Under the pieces are notes generated by a model. It ran no database searches. It was not told the DNA's origin and was given only the letters and a program-made list of their open reading frames with translations. The position numbers and the translations under genes are program-made. A stretch of DNA of 64,000 nt from Wallemia ichthyophaga EXF-994 (Eukaryota; Basidiomycota; Wallemiomycetes; Wallemiales; Wallemiaceae): positions 434,001 to 498,000 of the forward strand of contig NW_008806276.1 in the NCBI RefSeq assembly GCF_000400465.1. The letters run 5' to 3'. Position 1 is the first letter of the stretch, and every line of letters begins with the position of its first letter. Below, piece by piece: positions 9,301 to 20,061 of the stretch.

Positions 9301-12259
9301 TTGAGATTGCTGAGTTGAGGTGGGTTGATTTATTCGCTATCTTCGTTTCTCGTTTCGCTCACAGAATTTAAAACAGATCCGAACTCGAAACTACAAAAGC
9401 TGAGGTCGGTAAATCAAATACACACATTGAGCAATTCAAGCAGATTGCGCAGGCGAATGAGAATGCTCTCCAGGAAATGAATGAGTCATACGACAGCTAC
9501 AAGATATCTCAAGATAAATTATTGTCAGAAAAAGAGGCTATGATTCGTCAATTGGAAAACAGAATGGAGGGATTAACAGCGCAAATTGAGCAAGTGCAGG
9601 GCGAAAATGATGAGTTGCACCAGAAGCTCACTAGTGAAAGATCTGAATACGCACACGAGAAGAAGACATTGGAGGATCTGCTCGCGGATCTCAACAACGC
9701 ACAGGGAGAACAAGAGTCTAGATTCTCCAAGCTGCGCGATGATCGCGACAAACAGACAACCACAGCAAATGAGAACCACGAGAAATACCAACGCGAGGTT
9801 TTATTACACGCACAAACGGTCAATCAGTTGCAGGACACCAAGAAGCAGATCACCAATCATCTCACACAAGCCAAGGAAGCTAAAGAGGGTAGACAAACGG
9901 CTGAGGAAGCATTGAAGCAAGGCGAAGCTAGCTGGGAGTCACAGAAATCGTTGCTAAGTGTGGAGCAAAGCGAGTTGCGCAAGCGCTACGATGAGATAGT
10001 CGGGCAGAACGAAGTCTTGCACAAGCACTTAGAAAGTGTGAACAAGAAGGTATCGGAGGCGTCGAGTGCAACAGCCACAACAGGTGACGCGCAAGTGAAT
10101 GTGAATGTATCCGAGGGTGAGTCATCCGGAGACTTACAATCGGTGATCAATTACCTCCGCAATGAGCGCGAATACATCGATTTACAACTCTCACTCGCCA
10201 AGCAGGAGAACACTCGATTTAAGACTCAGCTTGAGCGTCTTAATGAGAGCTTGGATGAGACGAGAGCATTGCTGACTGAGGAACGCAACAAGAATGCCCG
10301 CGGTGATGTTTCAGCTGTCCAGCACCAGGAATTGCTCAGCAAGATCGATCAACTTAATTTACTCAGAGAAAGCAACTCCACACTTCGATTTGAGAGTCAT
10401 AGAAATAGGAATAAGGTGCTCGAATTAGAAACTGCTTTGCAAGCATCCCAGAATGTGATTCAGCCGATCGAAGAAACAATTCGTAATCTACAAGCTGAGC
10501 TTTCTGTGTCGAAGAAAGAGGTTGAGCATTGGAAAGAAGATGCGGAGAGATGGCAGAAGCGTAACCAGCAGATTCTGTCCAAGTATGAGCGCATCGATCC
10601 TGCCGAGTTGCAAAAATACAAAGATGATGCGGAGAAGTTGACAACCAGTCTCGACCAAGTTAAAAAGGAGTTGGAAGAAAGCAATACTAAGGTGGGTATT
10701 TTGACTTTGAGCAATTTTAAACTGACAGATTACAGGTTCACAAGTTGGAGGAAGACCTTGCCAAGGCCAAAGAACAACACTCAGATGTCGTACGGAGGTC
10801 GAATGAAAACACTAAAAAGCAAAAAGCTACGACGGACCGTCTCAAAGGCCAAATTAACGACTTAAACAATCAGATGAATGGTGCCAATGAGAAGAATGCC
10901 CAATTCGACAAAATTACTGAGGAGCTCAACAAACTCAAGACTGAATATGGAACTATCGAAGTTTCTAAAAAAGAGCTTGAGAAGAAGTTGGAGGAGACCG
11001 ACAAGAGTACTGCAGATTCTGCAATGCATGTTGATGACGGTGTCGAGAAGGCAAATCTCGAAAAGGAGCTGACTGAAGTTCGTACCAAGGCCACTGAGGG
11101 CGAAAAGTTGGTTGAGGCATTAAAACTGCAAATTGCCACTAAAGAAGAGGAGATTGCAAAGGTTAGAAGCGAGTCGAGCGAGGTAGCTGCAAGTACTTCT
11201 GCTGCTGCGGTGCCAGCAGAGAATGTTGAAAGTGCTGTCGAGACAACTGTTGTTCAATCTACAGACGCCCATGCAGCAAGCGGTGAAGTCCAGCAACTGA
11301 AGCAAAAGTTGGGCGCTGTTGAGAGTGAGCTTGCCGATCACAAGGCCAAGGTATTGTCTTTGCAAGTGACTATCAAAGAAAAAGAAGGGCAAATTAAGAA
11401 GCAGGTAGAACAAATTAAAAGACTTGAAATGAATAGCAAAGTCAAAGATAGATCTTTGGCTGGAATGAGGGAGCAAGTGGAAAAAGAAAGGCAGAAAAAT
11501 ACTGGTCAGCCTGTCCAAAAAGAAGCACCAAAAGCACCAAAGCAGCCACAAAAAAAGAATCAGAATGAAAAACAGCCTGAGCAGACTGAACATCAGTCGG
11601 AGAAGCAGAATGAGAAAGTGGCGGTCTACGACAGTAAAGGTGTTGATGCTAATGGTAGCGCGGATGCACAACGAGTTACCCAAACACCGCAGCCAGCACA
11701 GCCAGCTCCAGCCTCTCAACCTGCTCAAGCAAATCCAGCAACTCCAGCAGCTCAAACTAGTCAGCCAGTACAAGCTACGCCGACGCCTGCTCCTGCAGTG
11801 ACACCTGAGCATCAGCAAGCACCAGCTGAGAACATAGGTGAGATTTTTTTATATAAAAAGATTATTCTAACGGCACCTTAGAGTATCAAGACAATCAAGA
11901 CAAAGGCAAGCAGGAGCCAAGCAATGAAAATCAAGACACGGCACAGACTACAAAATCTGCACCTTCTGGACCTAGTCAGATCAGCATAGCAGGAGCAGCT
12001 GGTAAGAAGGCTCCAATCAAAAAGCTAGAGAGGCATACCCCTGGCGATGGGTCGAGTGAGTACGACTAGATATCACCAGCTAACCTAACAAACCGCCTCA
12101 GGGAAAGCAAAAGTAGGACTGTCAGGCCTGGCCGGGAAAATCTTGCCTACGCAGGGTGGCAGCGGTGCGACACCCCAAAAAAGACAGAGAGATGAAGAGA
12201 CTGCGGAGAAGTCTATAAAAGGCAGCGCCAAAAAAAGTAAAGAGAACGACAAAGAGTAG
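6361..12259 (+). CDS. MLP1: TPR/MLP1 nuclear-basket nucleoporin
   Basis: 1868 aa from seven exons: 6361-6682, 6746-7023, 7062-9319, 9377-10691, 10736-11837, 11882-12055 and 12102-12259 (introns 38-63 nt, all phases consistent). Nearly the whole protein to about residue 1550 is predicted coiled coil. The N-terminal block LEQENQLLKSNENWLNSEL is the conserved TPR/Mlp signature. The C-terminus is Pro/Gln/Ala-rich and then basic (GGSGATPQKRQRDEE), consistent with an unstructured, NLS-containing tail. TPR proteins form nuclear-basket filaments and retain unspliced mRNA, an apt role in so intron-rich a genome. The start is the first in-frame ATG (MVATRRAGRIS); the frame is open upstream without an ATG. 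Length matches Mlp1 (1875 aa). Confidence 0.9.
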
Positions 12260-12924
12260 GAAAGTGTGATAAGAGAATCGTGTATTTATGTAAATGAATT
12301 ATGAATTATTTCTTTCTAATACAAGATGTCCCTAGCTTTGTTAAGTTTTACTCAGAGTGAATGGGGCTCTGCAACTAAAAAGAGCTAATGAAAGATATGC
12401 ATATATTTTGTGACGTGGTAAGATACATGCCAGAATGGTAGATAAAATGATGAATGTAAAATGCCCTGTAGAATGACATGAAATAAGTCGGGCGCGTTTA
12501 TAAGCTGGATAAGAGTTAATAAAAGATATGAAAGTGGTATAGATAGCGTGATTTGTTTCGTGTTTGATCTGAAGTCTTTTGAAAACAGTGAACCAATTAT
12601 CTAACCGTAAATGGGTGTATAGAAGTGTGTCAAATGAATATAAAACCCGATTTTTGAATAATGTGGAAGAGAATAAATAAAAATTGAAGTCCATTCCATG
12701 TTATGCTCTTGTCTTTGCCAGTTGCACTTGCCTATGCTCATGCTCATGCTCATGCTTATGCTTATGCCTATGTCTATGCCTATGCTTTTCCAAAGTCATT
12801 TCCCTTGTCGTTTCACGTAATCATTTAAATCATGTAATAATCTATTCACGTTATCATATCGTTAATTTTGTACTGCTTTGAAGTCCAAATGCCGTCAAAA
12901 TAGTGCACCTACATTGACAGCGCG
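12260..12924. other. AT-rich intergenic region, convergent gene ends
   Basis: 665 bp between the stop codons of MLP1 and the DUF1765 gene. Short open frames here (12341-12694 minus, 12684-12881 plus) have low-complexity or unrecognisable content. Only a hexamer repeat stands out. Confidence 0.5.
12731..12786. repeat. Degenerate ATGC-containing hexamer array
   Basis: About nine tandem copies of YYATGC (CTCATG/CTTATG/CCTATG variants) span this stretch. They create a Cys-Leu repeat in one frame, but no convincing gene contains it. Confidence 0.75.
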
Positions 12925-15900
12925 TCAATCAAACGTAAAAGCAGCGGGCCATTGCACGGTTAATCTCGGTACCAACTTGGACTGCCAGTCCTGGTACTGA
13001 TATTCGACGTTGAGGATGTTGATATACTCGTTAAGGGCCTTTGAAGCGTATGTGTGGAGAGATGGATCGTAGGCGAGACTATCTGTGGGAGAAAGCGCCG
13101 TTTGCGTGTTGAATGTGTTGCCTGTGTTGATTAGCAGCTTGGCTGCTGGTTCAGGGAGGAAAGCAGTGTGTATTGCTGCGGCAGTTCTTGTAGTCTCCTC
13201 TTCTGCACTTGATCCACAGTTCGTTTCTACCCTGTTAGCCGAGTGCTCACTATCAACCTTCTCGCCCTTCTCATACTTTTCAACTTCCTCACACTTTTCA
13301 CCACTCTGCGGCGACGAGCTGGGTGATGAGGATGACGACGTAGGTGACTGCAATTCAAAGCTGAAGGTTTTTTTGGGTGTGCGAGGGGGAGTAGTAGGTT
13401 GGTTAAGTTGTTCATGTAACTGAGGTGAATGTACTGATGTCGATGCACCATCAAACTCTAATCCTAGTCCTGTCGCTGCTGAAGGGGTACGTATAGTTGT
13501 TGGTGGGGTATTACCTCCTTTTCCACCACCGTTACCAATCTCACTTTCACTCCCATTCTCGCGCGTGTCACTCGACGACTCAATTATAGAGTTACGCTTA
13601 TTCTCCTGCTTGAACTCATTCTCCGAATCGTGCTCGCGTTCGTGCTCAGCCTCACTCACCCCATCCGGCTCAAGCTGCTCATGTCGTCGATGAATTTTGT
13701 TGAGGAGGGTGTTAAGAGTGAGGAGGATGGAGAGTGTGAGCGAGTGAGATTGTGAGAGTGTGTTAGAATGTGAGCAGTCCTTATCTTTATCCTCATCATT
13801 GTCCTTATTATTGTTCTTGTTACTGCTACGATCCACCTCATTTCTGCCGTTGTGATTGAGTGCGGTATCATCAAACCTCTTCACATTTTCATCCTCCCTT
13901 ACACTCCCACCTCCAAACGCGTCGTCGCGCTCTGTCGCACCCTGAACGTGTCCAATTCTGAACACAAGCAGACGGAGCCAGTACGACCTTACACTCTGCG
14001 ACCAGAAGAGTGTGAGGCGTGTGAAAAGCGCCTGGTCGAGGAGGATATCGATGCACAGTGCGCGCCTTGTCTCGAGTGTGCAGCACAGCGAGTCGAAGTG
14101 GGTGAATATGAATGATCTGCCATGTGTCAGCGAGTTTTGTTACGAGTAACGAGGTGAGAAAGGGAGTGTGATGCACTAATGCACAAATGCAATAGCACAC
14201 TCCGTACTCCTCTTTACACTCACATGGTTCGTATCAGCGTCAGGACGTGATCGCACTGCTTAAGGATGATAGCGAGGAAATGGAGGATGAAAGGTAAATC
14301 GAGTTTGTCAACACTGCGCTGCTCGTAAACTCCCGCAATAATCCCATCAAGTGCATCCAATAGACAGAACACCTGGGGTGCGCTATAAAGGTTAGTAGAG
14401 TGTACAGCGACCATAAGGTGATAATCTACAACATTCACATAACCAGCCTGGATCAAATCTTGCATCGTACTAACTACTCTCCGATTAGCCTGGTCTAGCA
14501 GCTTCGGTTTGCCACTGGTAGGTGCGAGGACATTGGCAGTTTCCGCCACTTCATTAGACCCTCCTTTTAGACTATTGGTGGTGCCTGTGGTGACGCTGTA
14601 TATGTCGCCTTTGAGAAGAGAGAGCATTTTTGAATGAAGAACATAGCTTAGGTGGGCGTAACCAGGTAGGGAGAAGAGGGTGGGTGTGGATGTGGTGCAG
14701 TTACCAACACTCTCACAACCCTCACCATCTTTATCATGCCCACCCGACATAGGATGCATTAGTCGATGGTAGGCTCTCACGAAGCTGAAGAAAAGCTCCG
14801 AGTCGTCAGAAGTCCATCTACGTAGCCAGTTGTCGGGTTCGAGCGTAATGTATGAGGAAGAGGAAGTGCTGGGAGAGTAGCTGTGCAAGGCGTTGATGTA
14901 CGCCTTGGTCTCCTCGTGGCAGGCTATTTCGATAGCGCTCGTTTTGTGTGAAGTGGGAATGGGGGTAAGAGTGAGTGGTTTGAGATGGTCTGGGAAATTA
15001 GAGGCGAGACTGGCACCACACCACCCAGAATCCTTGACTAGCTTTGCTAGTATCCTGCTTGATACGTCTAGTGGCTGCAACAGCTGATATGCCACCCCAG
15101 GCACTCTGAAAAAGGCTATGGCAAAATATCTGCCGCAGTAGAAGATGGTGTTCTGGAATACACCGCGACTGTTAAGTTTTGAGAGAGAGTAGCGTATGAC
15201 GTCGGAGAGTACATTGCAGACGGTATGCTCATCGTGTGGGATATGAGCAGCGATGGAGAGAGGAGAGAGGAATTTGCTGTTTGGGGGGTTAGAGGGGGTG
15301 GGGATGGAGTATACAACAAACCTCTCTAAAATAACTGCCAATGAATCAAGGCATGCGCTGCGTTCAGGAGCGACTTGGTGAGTGTTGAGGTCGTCAATAA
15401 GAGCGTAGACCCAGTCGAAGAGGAGTTGACGTCTGTACTTAGTGTGGAGATTGTATTGGTTGCAAGTAGAGTAGACGCTGTCGATATTCTTAAAAGCGTT
15501 GAAGGTTTCGCGTATAAAGATGGCTTTGTTTGGGGAAAGGGAGGACTTGTTGGAGGTGAAGGAGGCGTAGTTGTGAGATAAGGAAGACCAGATTCTGGAG
15601 AGGTGTGGGGGTTCCTGGGGAGGATCTTGGGCGTGTTGGGTGTTTCGCATATTTTGGGTGTCTTGGATGTCTTGGATGTCTTGTGTGTCTTGTGTGCCCA
15701 GTGTGTCTTGACTATTGAGATTGTCTTGGTGTTTCTTTGAGAGCAAAATAGAATCACTGCTTACAGGAATTGGAGAGTAAGAGCGTCTAGAGTTGGCGAT
15801 GTTGTTTATAAGCTTGAATACGGGACTCGGAGGGTTTTCATGGGTGAAAGAGTGGTTCGGGGGGCTGTTGGAGAGACTACTCGATGGACTTGGTGGGGGA

Positions 15901-16235
15901 GGATCCGGGGTTGGATAGAAATAGATATTGCGCTGGGAGTCTGTGTACGACAGAGCTTTATCGATTTCGAATACCAAGTTATCACCAAAGTCCAAGTCGA
16001 TGGGGTGGAGAGTCGGGTGTGTGGGAGAGTGTTTGGGTGAATGTGGCTGTGAATATGCTTCTGCCTCTGCTTTTGCCTCCGCCTCCGCCTGATTACCTCT
16101 ACTTGCACGCCGGCTACGTCTAAATCGCCTTAAACGACGTCTAAAAGAGAGGAAAAAGCGGGAGAAGGAAGAATTTTTATTGTTTGGGCTGTCAGAGGTA
16201 GAAGAAGGACGACATAGGATGGATATAAAATGCAT
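12925..16235 (-). CDS. DUF1765-domain protein
   Basis: 1067 aa from exons 14224-16235 and 12925-14116 with a 107-nt intron. The middle of the protein carries DUF1765 traits as I recall them: NWLRRWTSDDSELFFSFVRA, YHRLMHPM, and across the splice junction FIFTHFDSL, LCIDILLDQALF and LFWSQSVRSYWLRLLVFRI. Fungal members are large cytoplasmic proteins of unknown function (yeast Her1/Gip3-like). The N-terminal 250 residues are Arg-rich, then Pro/Ser-rich, with an acidic QDTQDIQD repeat. The C-terminal 330 residues are Ser/Glu/Asn-rich and probably disordered, with TPPRTPKK-like CDK sites. The first ATG in frame is at 16235; the frame is open to 16301 without ATG. It lies 66 bp downstream of ERV14 on the same strand. 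Confidence 0.75.
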
Positions 16236-16301
16236 TAGAGCATTTGAGTTGGTGGAAGTACAACAAGAACCAACAATAAGGAAACAAGGAAACAAGGTCA
16301 A

Positions 16302-16872
16302 TTACTCATTTATGAGGGCTACAATCAATTTGTATAAGTAGAAAAAGAAAGAAATCAAGTAGAAAGCAAGCTTGATAAAGCTCTCCTTCTTGTGGGTGGA
16401 AAGAGTTCTAAATATCTCTGTTGCGTCGTACGAGTAGTTTGAGTGATATACTTTACGGGCGTTGTGTATAGCTAGAGGTGTATTGATTAGGAGTGTAATC
16501 CACTGCCCAGATACCAAGAATAACGCCGTCAAAAAGCCATGGAATCCAATCTCTGGTTTAATGAATTTATTCAATTTGTTGCATAAGTCTATTGGGTTTA
16601 TATAATCGCACTCTAAATCACTGAACATGATTATCTGGATTTTTATTAGTATGAACTACTAGTGATTTACTAGTATCTATGGTTAGGATTTACTAGTGTT
16701 GATTGCTAGTAATTTACTAATAACCATGACTAGTAATACCTTAATCAAACTCACAAAGAATACCATGGTAAACAACAACCCAGCCGCTGCTAGCACACTA
16801 AACAAATATAACCAGGCTAATAATTCATTAGCTTCACCCTTGAAATATTCAACGCGCACCTTCTCCACCCAT
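16302..16872 (-). CDS. ERV14: COPII cargo receptor Erv14 / cornichon
   Basis: 140 aa from exons 16860-16872, 16755-16831 and 16302-16634. Erv14/cornichon is a three-span ER protein that loads membrane cargo into COPII vesicles. The sequence SDLECDYINPIDLCNKLNKF, the ATEIFRTLSTHKKESF motif and the C-terminal FYLYKLIVALI are diagnostic. The N-terminus MGGEANELLAWLYLFSVL matches the MSGEAWLFLLAVL start of relatives only if a 28-nt intron (16832-16859) is removed; no other in-frame ATG exists. The second intron is 120 nt, long for this window, and holds three copies of GATTTACTAGT (plus strand). Total length equals yeast Erv14 (138 aa) within two residues. Confidence 0.92.
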
Positions 16873-16907
16873 TTCTGACGTTGACCGTTTATTCAAAACC
16901 CTTGAAA
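16873..16907. promoter_or_regulatory. 35-bp divergent intergenic region
   Basis: Lies between the ERV14 start codon and the proposed PTRHD1 start codon. It is A/T-rich with no clear TATA or CCAAT box. Confidence 0.4.
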
Positions 16908-17314
16908 ATGAATAGAACTCCTATAATTCAAATTATACTGCGAGTTGATTTATTGGATGTGAGTCGATGGCTCTTGTGGATACCCCTCTAACTCACCCCC
17001 TGCGCTCCTGGACTCACGGGATGCTCGCCGCTCAAGCCGCACACGCAGCAACTGCAATTATACAGAGTACAAATCAAGACATTCTCACTCAACAGTACAC
17101 GAACCCTGATAACATTCCTAACATGCGTAAAGTCGTTTTGAAGACATTGGACCAAGACTCCCTCATTTCCCTCCACTCGCACCTATCTCAGCACGTCAAG
17201 ACGTTTTTGTGGACAGAGCAGCCAGAGAATATACCCACTGCCATAGCAACTGCACCCAACAATTCAAGTCACGTAAAGAATGTATTGAGATTACACAACT
17301 GTGATTTCTATTGA
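16908..17314 (+). CDS. PTRHD1-like peptidyl-tRNA hydrolase-fold protein, unusual splice site
   Basis: Related to PTRHD1, a small PTH2-fold protein. The 3' part reads SWTHGMLAAQAAHAATAIIQ, NMRKVVLKTLD, LWTEQPENIPTAIATAP, matching the family to its C-terminus. The expected first strand is encoded upstream in another frame: MNRTPIIQIILRVDLLD at 16908-16958, followed by a GTGAGT donor and a CTAAC branch site. Alignment to the family pattern (DLLDVEKWGVGPL) puts exon 2 at about 17000, but no AG occurs between 16965 and 17033. So either the acceptor is non-AG, an assembly error removed it, or the gene is damaged. The alternative is a shorter product from ATG 16967 (115 aa), which would lack the core strand. 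The proposed join gives 121 aa. Confidence 0.7.
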
Positions 17315-17330
17315 TGTTGCCATCACCTTA

Positions 17331-18195
17331 TCAATATCCAGCTGCTCCAGGTGCTCTATCACCCTGCTTACGTAATCCCATCAACACCTCCTTAAACCTA
17401 TACATGTCCTTGCGATTGAGTTGTTTGTTGTGCGGATTATCCACATCCAACAAGCCACAAATACCTGTGCCGTATGTATTAGTATGAGGTATATGCACGC
17501 AAACACCCCAACCCACGCTCCCAGGTTGTCCCCTTTCCGAGTCCATCAGTCCTCTCGTTCATAAACTTCTCCTCCTCTTGCTTGTTTTCCTTAATTTTAG
17601 TCTCTTTGCGCGTATTGTAGTCCTTGTAAAAGCTGTCAATTGCACGCTCTGCCTTGAGACGTATGTCCTCCTTCTCTTTCTCCGATGCTGCGTCACGCGT
17701 AGCTATTTCAGAAGCACGTTTCTCGCCCCACTCGCGCACTGCTTCTGACTCTGGTTCACTATCTTGCTTAGCGGAGAATAATGGTGCGGAGACGGGTGTT
17801 TTTGGAGCAGTTGCAGCGTGTACGGAGAGCGCAGAGGGTGCGGAAGATATAGCAGGTTCAGTAGGCTCAGCAGGTGCAGCAAGCACACCACTATCCACCT
17901 CCTCACCTTCCAACGCCGGGAATGAGGATTCAAACTGAGTTATTTCATCCGGTTGTGCTCCAGATGGTGATATACCCCGTGTGCTGCTATCCATTTGGGT
18001 ATCACCACCAACACCGCCAATATCGCCGATATCTGGGTATTTCTCTCCGGCGCCGTCTACGCCATCGATGCTGGACTGCGTTAGATCGTCCTCCGGCGAC
18101 ATGGCTGAATATTCTGCTCACTCTGGAAACGCACTCGCTGCGACATTTGGATCGAGACGCTGGTCGTTCTCATCGCCTAGTAAATCTGCGCTCAT
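17331..18195 (-). CDS. CLC1: Clathrin light chain
   Basis: 253 aa from exons 18122-18195, 17517-18070 and 17331-17464 (introns 51 and 52 nt). Clathrin light chain binds the hub of the heavy chain and regulates coat assembly. An acidic, Gly/Ser-rich N-terminal half precedes the helical heavy-chain-binding segment (AVREWGEKRASEIATRD, then LKAERAIDSFYKDYNTRK), followed by the conserved C-terminus GTTWERICGLLDVDN ... MYRFKEVLMGLRKQGDRAPG. The first exon (MSADLLGDENDQRLDP) is separated from the rest by an intron with a CTAAC branch site. An in-frame ATG at 18102 would fall inside that intron. The stop codon is 16 bp from that of the convergent PTRHD1-like gene. Confidence 0.9.
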
Positions 18196-18302
18196 TTCTC
18201 TTGCGTCTTGTGTGCTGCGTGTTGGTTGTAATACCGCTAGCACCGGTAGCAGCCATCAAGACGTCATGAACCAAGTATAAAATATAAAATCCATTTAATT
18301 CC

Positions 18303-19983
18303 CTACAGCTTACTCATCTTATCATTTAGTCCACTCAATCTCTCGTAATTTCCAGTAAAAAGATAATCTTTGGGTATATCAGCGCTTCCGAGATTAGAGC
18401 AATTGACCATCTCCGGCGTGACCTCATCAAGCGACCTGGCGCCGAGCAATCTCAAGCACATCTCAAACTCATCGCGCAGTATCTCCATTGCCCGGTCCAC
18501 TCCTTCCTCTCCATACGCCGAATAAGCGTAGATGAATGGTCTGCCTATGCCGACCGCCTTGGCACCCAGTGCGACAGCCTTGATGATGTCACTTGCACGA
18601 CGAACCCCTCCATCCACAAAGACTTGGAACTTATCAGTTGACACGCCGTGGTCTCTCAAAGCACTCATAACTTCCGGCAGTATCTCCACACCAGAAGGTG
18701 CGAAATCTAGTTGTCGTCCGCCATGGTTACTCAGTACAACTCCAGCGCAACCGTGCTACATATGAGTTTTAGTGTTAGCGCTGTTATTAGCATCAACAAC
18801 ACCACCAACCCACCTGCGCAGCTAGCACGGCATCCTGCCAGCACTGAACGCCCTTGAGAACAATGGGCATATTAGTGATGCTCTTCAGCCACCCCATATC
18901 GTTCCAATTGAGAGAGGGATCGATGAAAGACGAGATTGCGCGTGCAGCTCCCTGACTCCTATCGATTTTCTCCCCTGACTCTTTCTGCTCATCCGTACCA
19001 ACATCGTCGAACTTCATCCGCATATCCTTCTCGCGTCTGCCCAGCTGCGGTGCGTCAACGGTAACGAAGAGGCCTTTAACGCCACTACTTTCAGCACGGC
19101 GTACGATCTGCCACGCTTGTTAGCCATGCGATATTGCACCATCACCACTACCGCTACCCACCTTCTCAGTAATATCGCGATTGCGATTAACGTAAAGCTG
19201 CAGCCACTGAGTCTGATTTTCCAATGCAGCGCTGCGAATTTCGTCAAAACTGCATGAGGCGAGTGTAGGAATCATCTGAATGACACCATGCTTGGCAGCG
19301 CTGCGAGTGAGGTTAAGTTCACCCATCGGGTGACCCAATTTACCTAAAGCAGTTGCGGTGACATAGAGGGGCATGCTAGACTTTTGTCCCAACAAGCTCG
19401 TACTGAAGTGCACCCTACTCACATCGCGCATGACGCGAGGCCGGAACCAGATGCGGTGGTATGCCGAGTGGTTAGCGCGCAGGGTTATCTCGTCGTCGGC
19501 TCCTGAGCTGTAGTACATCCACGCTTTGCTGGGCATTACGTGCCGCGCGACTGTTTCAAGATCGTGGAGTGATATACATTCCGATAAGGCGGGTTTGGTG
19601 GAGTGGCGGTGGGCCATCTCGCGCTCTTCTTCTGTCGGGATGCGCTGTTCCTGTTTGATACTCTCCACACTCCCTTCATCTAGCCTGCCGAGGTGCTTCG
19701 ATGGCGGCAGATTATCCACTATCGCGTCAGGAGGATGTATCGGATCGTACTCCTCAGTCGCATCTTGGCCAGCGTACTTGAGTATAATGCGCATTCCACC
19801 TGGATGATCTGGCAGGAATTCTGTCACGTCGTACACTCGCCCGTCTATATCATGTATCACGCTTAGATCGCCTTATCGCTGATTGGCTGGACACCCACGG
19901 ACGATTATCCAGCACGATTCTCTCGTGTTGTGCTGTGCGACTTGATCGGCAGTGATTATCTTCTCTGGGTTATTCTTGGACAT
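18303..19983 (-). CDS. CYB2: Flavocytochrome b2, L-lactate dehydrogenase (cytochrome)
   Basis: 511 aa from exons 19895-19983, 19162-19861, 18814-19107 and 18303-18755 (introns 33, 54 and 58 nt). Oxidises L-lactate to pyruvate with FMN and passes electrons to cytochrome c. A cytochrome b5 domain comes first: [25 protein letters not shown] with heme ligands at about His49 and His72. Next is the FMN-dependent alpha-hydroxyacid oxidase barrel: [46 protein letters not shown] (catalytic His), [13 protein letters not shown] and GIGRPFIYA. The protein begins [10 protein letters not shown] directly before the b5 domain, so the roughly 80-residue bipartite presequence of yeast Cyb2 is absent. Either targeting differs or the enzyme is extramitochondrial, or an upstream exon was missed. 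Confidence 0.88.
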
Positions 19984-20061
19984 GGTTGGCTGTGGTTAAA
20001 CACCTCAACCACACAATCATATGACACAAGCGGGGGAATATAAAATAAAATAAATTCAATT

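Noticed and set aside
12684-12881. 65-residue Cys/Leu-repeat frame
   Set aside because: It is the translation of a hexamer repeat; no family, no splice context, and it lies between convergent genes.
18102-18104. ATG at 18102 as clathrin light chain start
   Set aside because: It falls inside a 51-nt intron with CTAAC branch; the upstream ATG at 18195 gives a better N-terminus and consistent phases.
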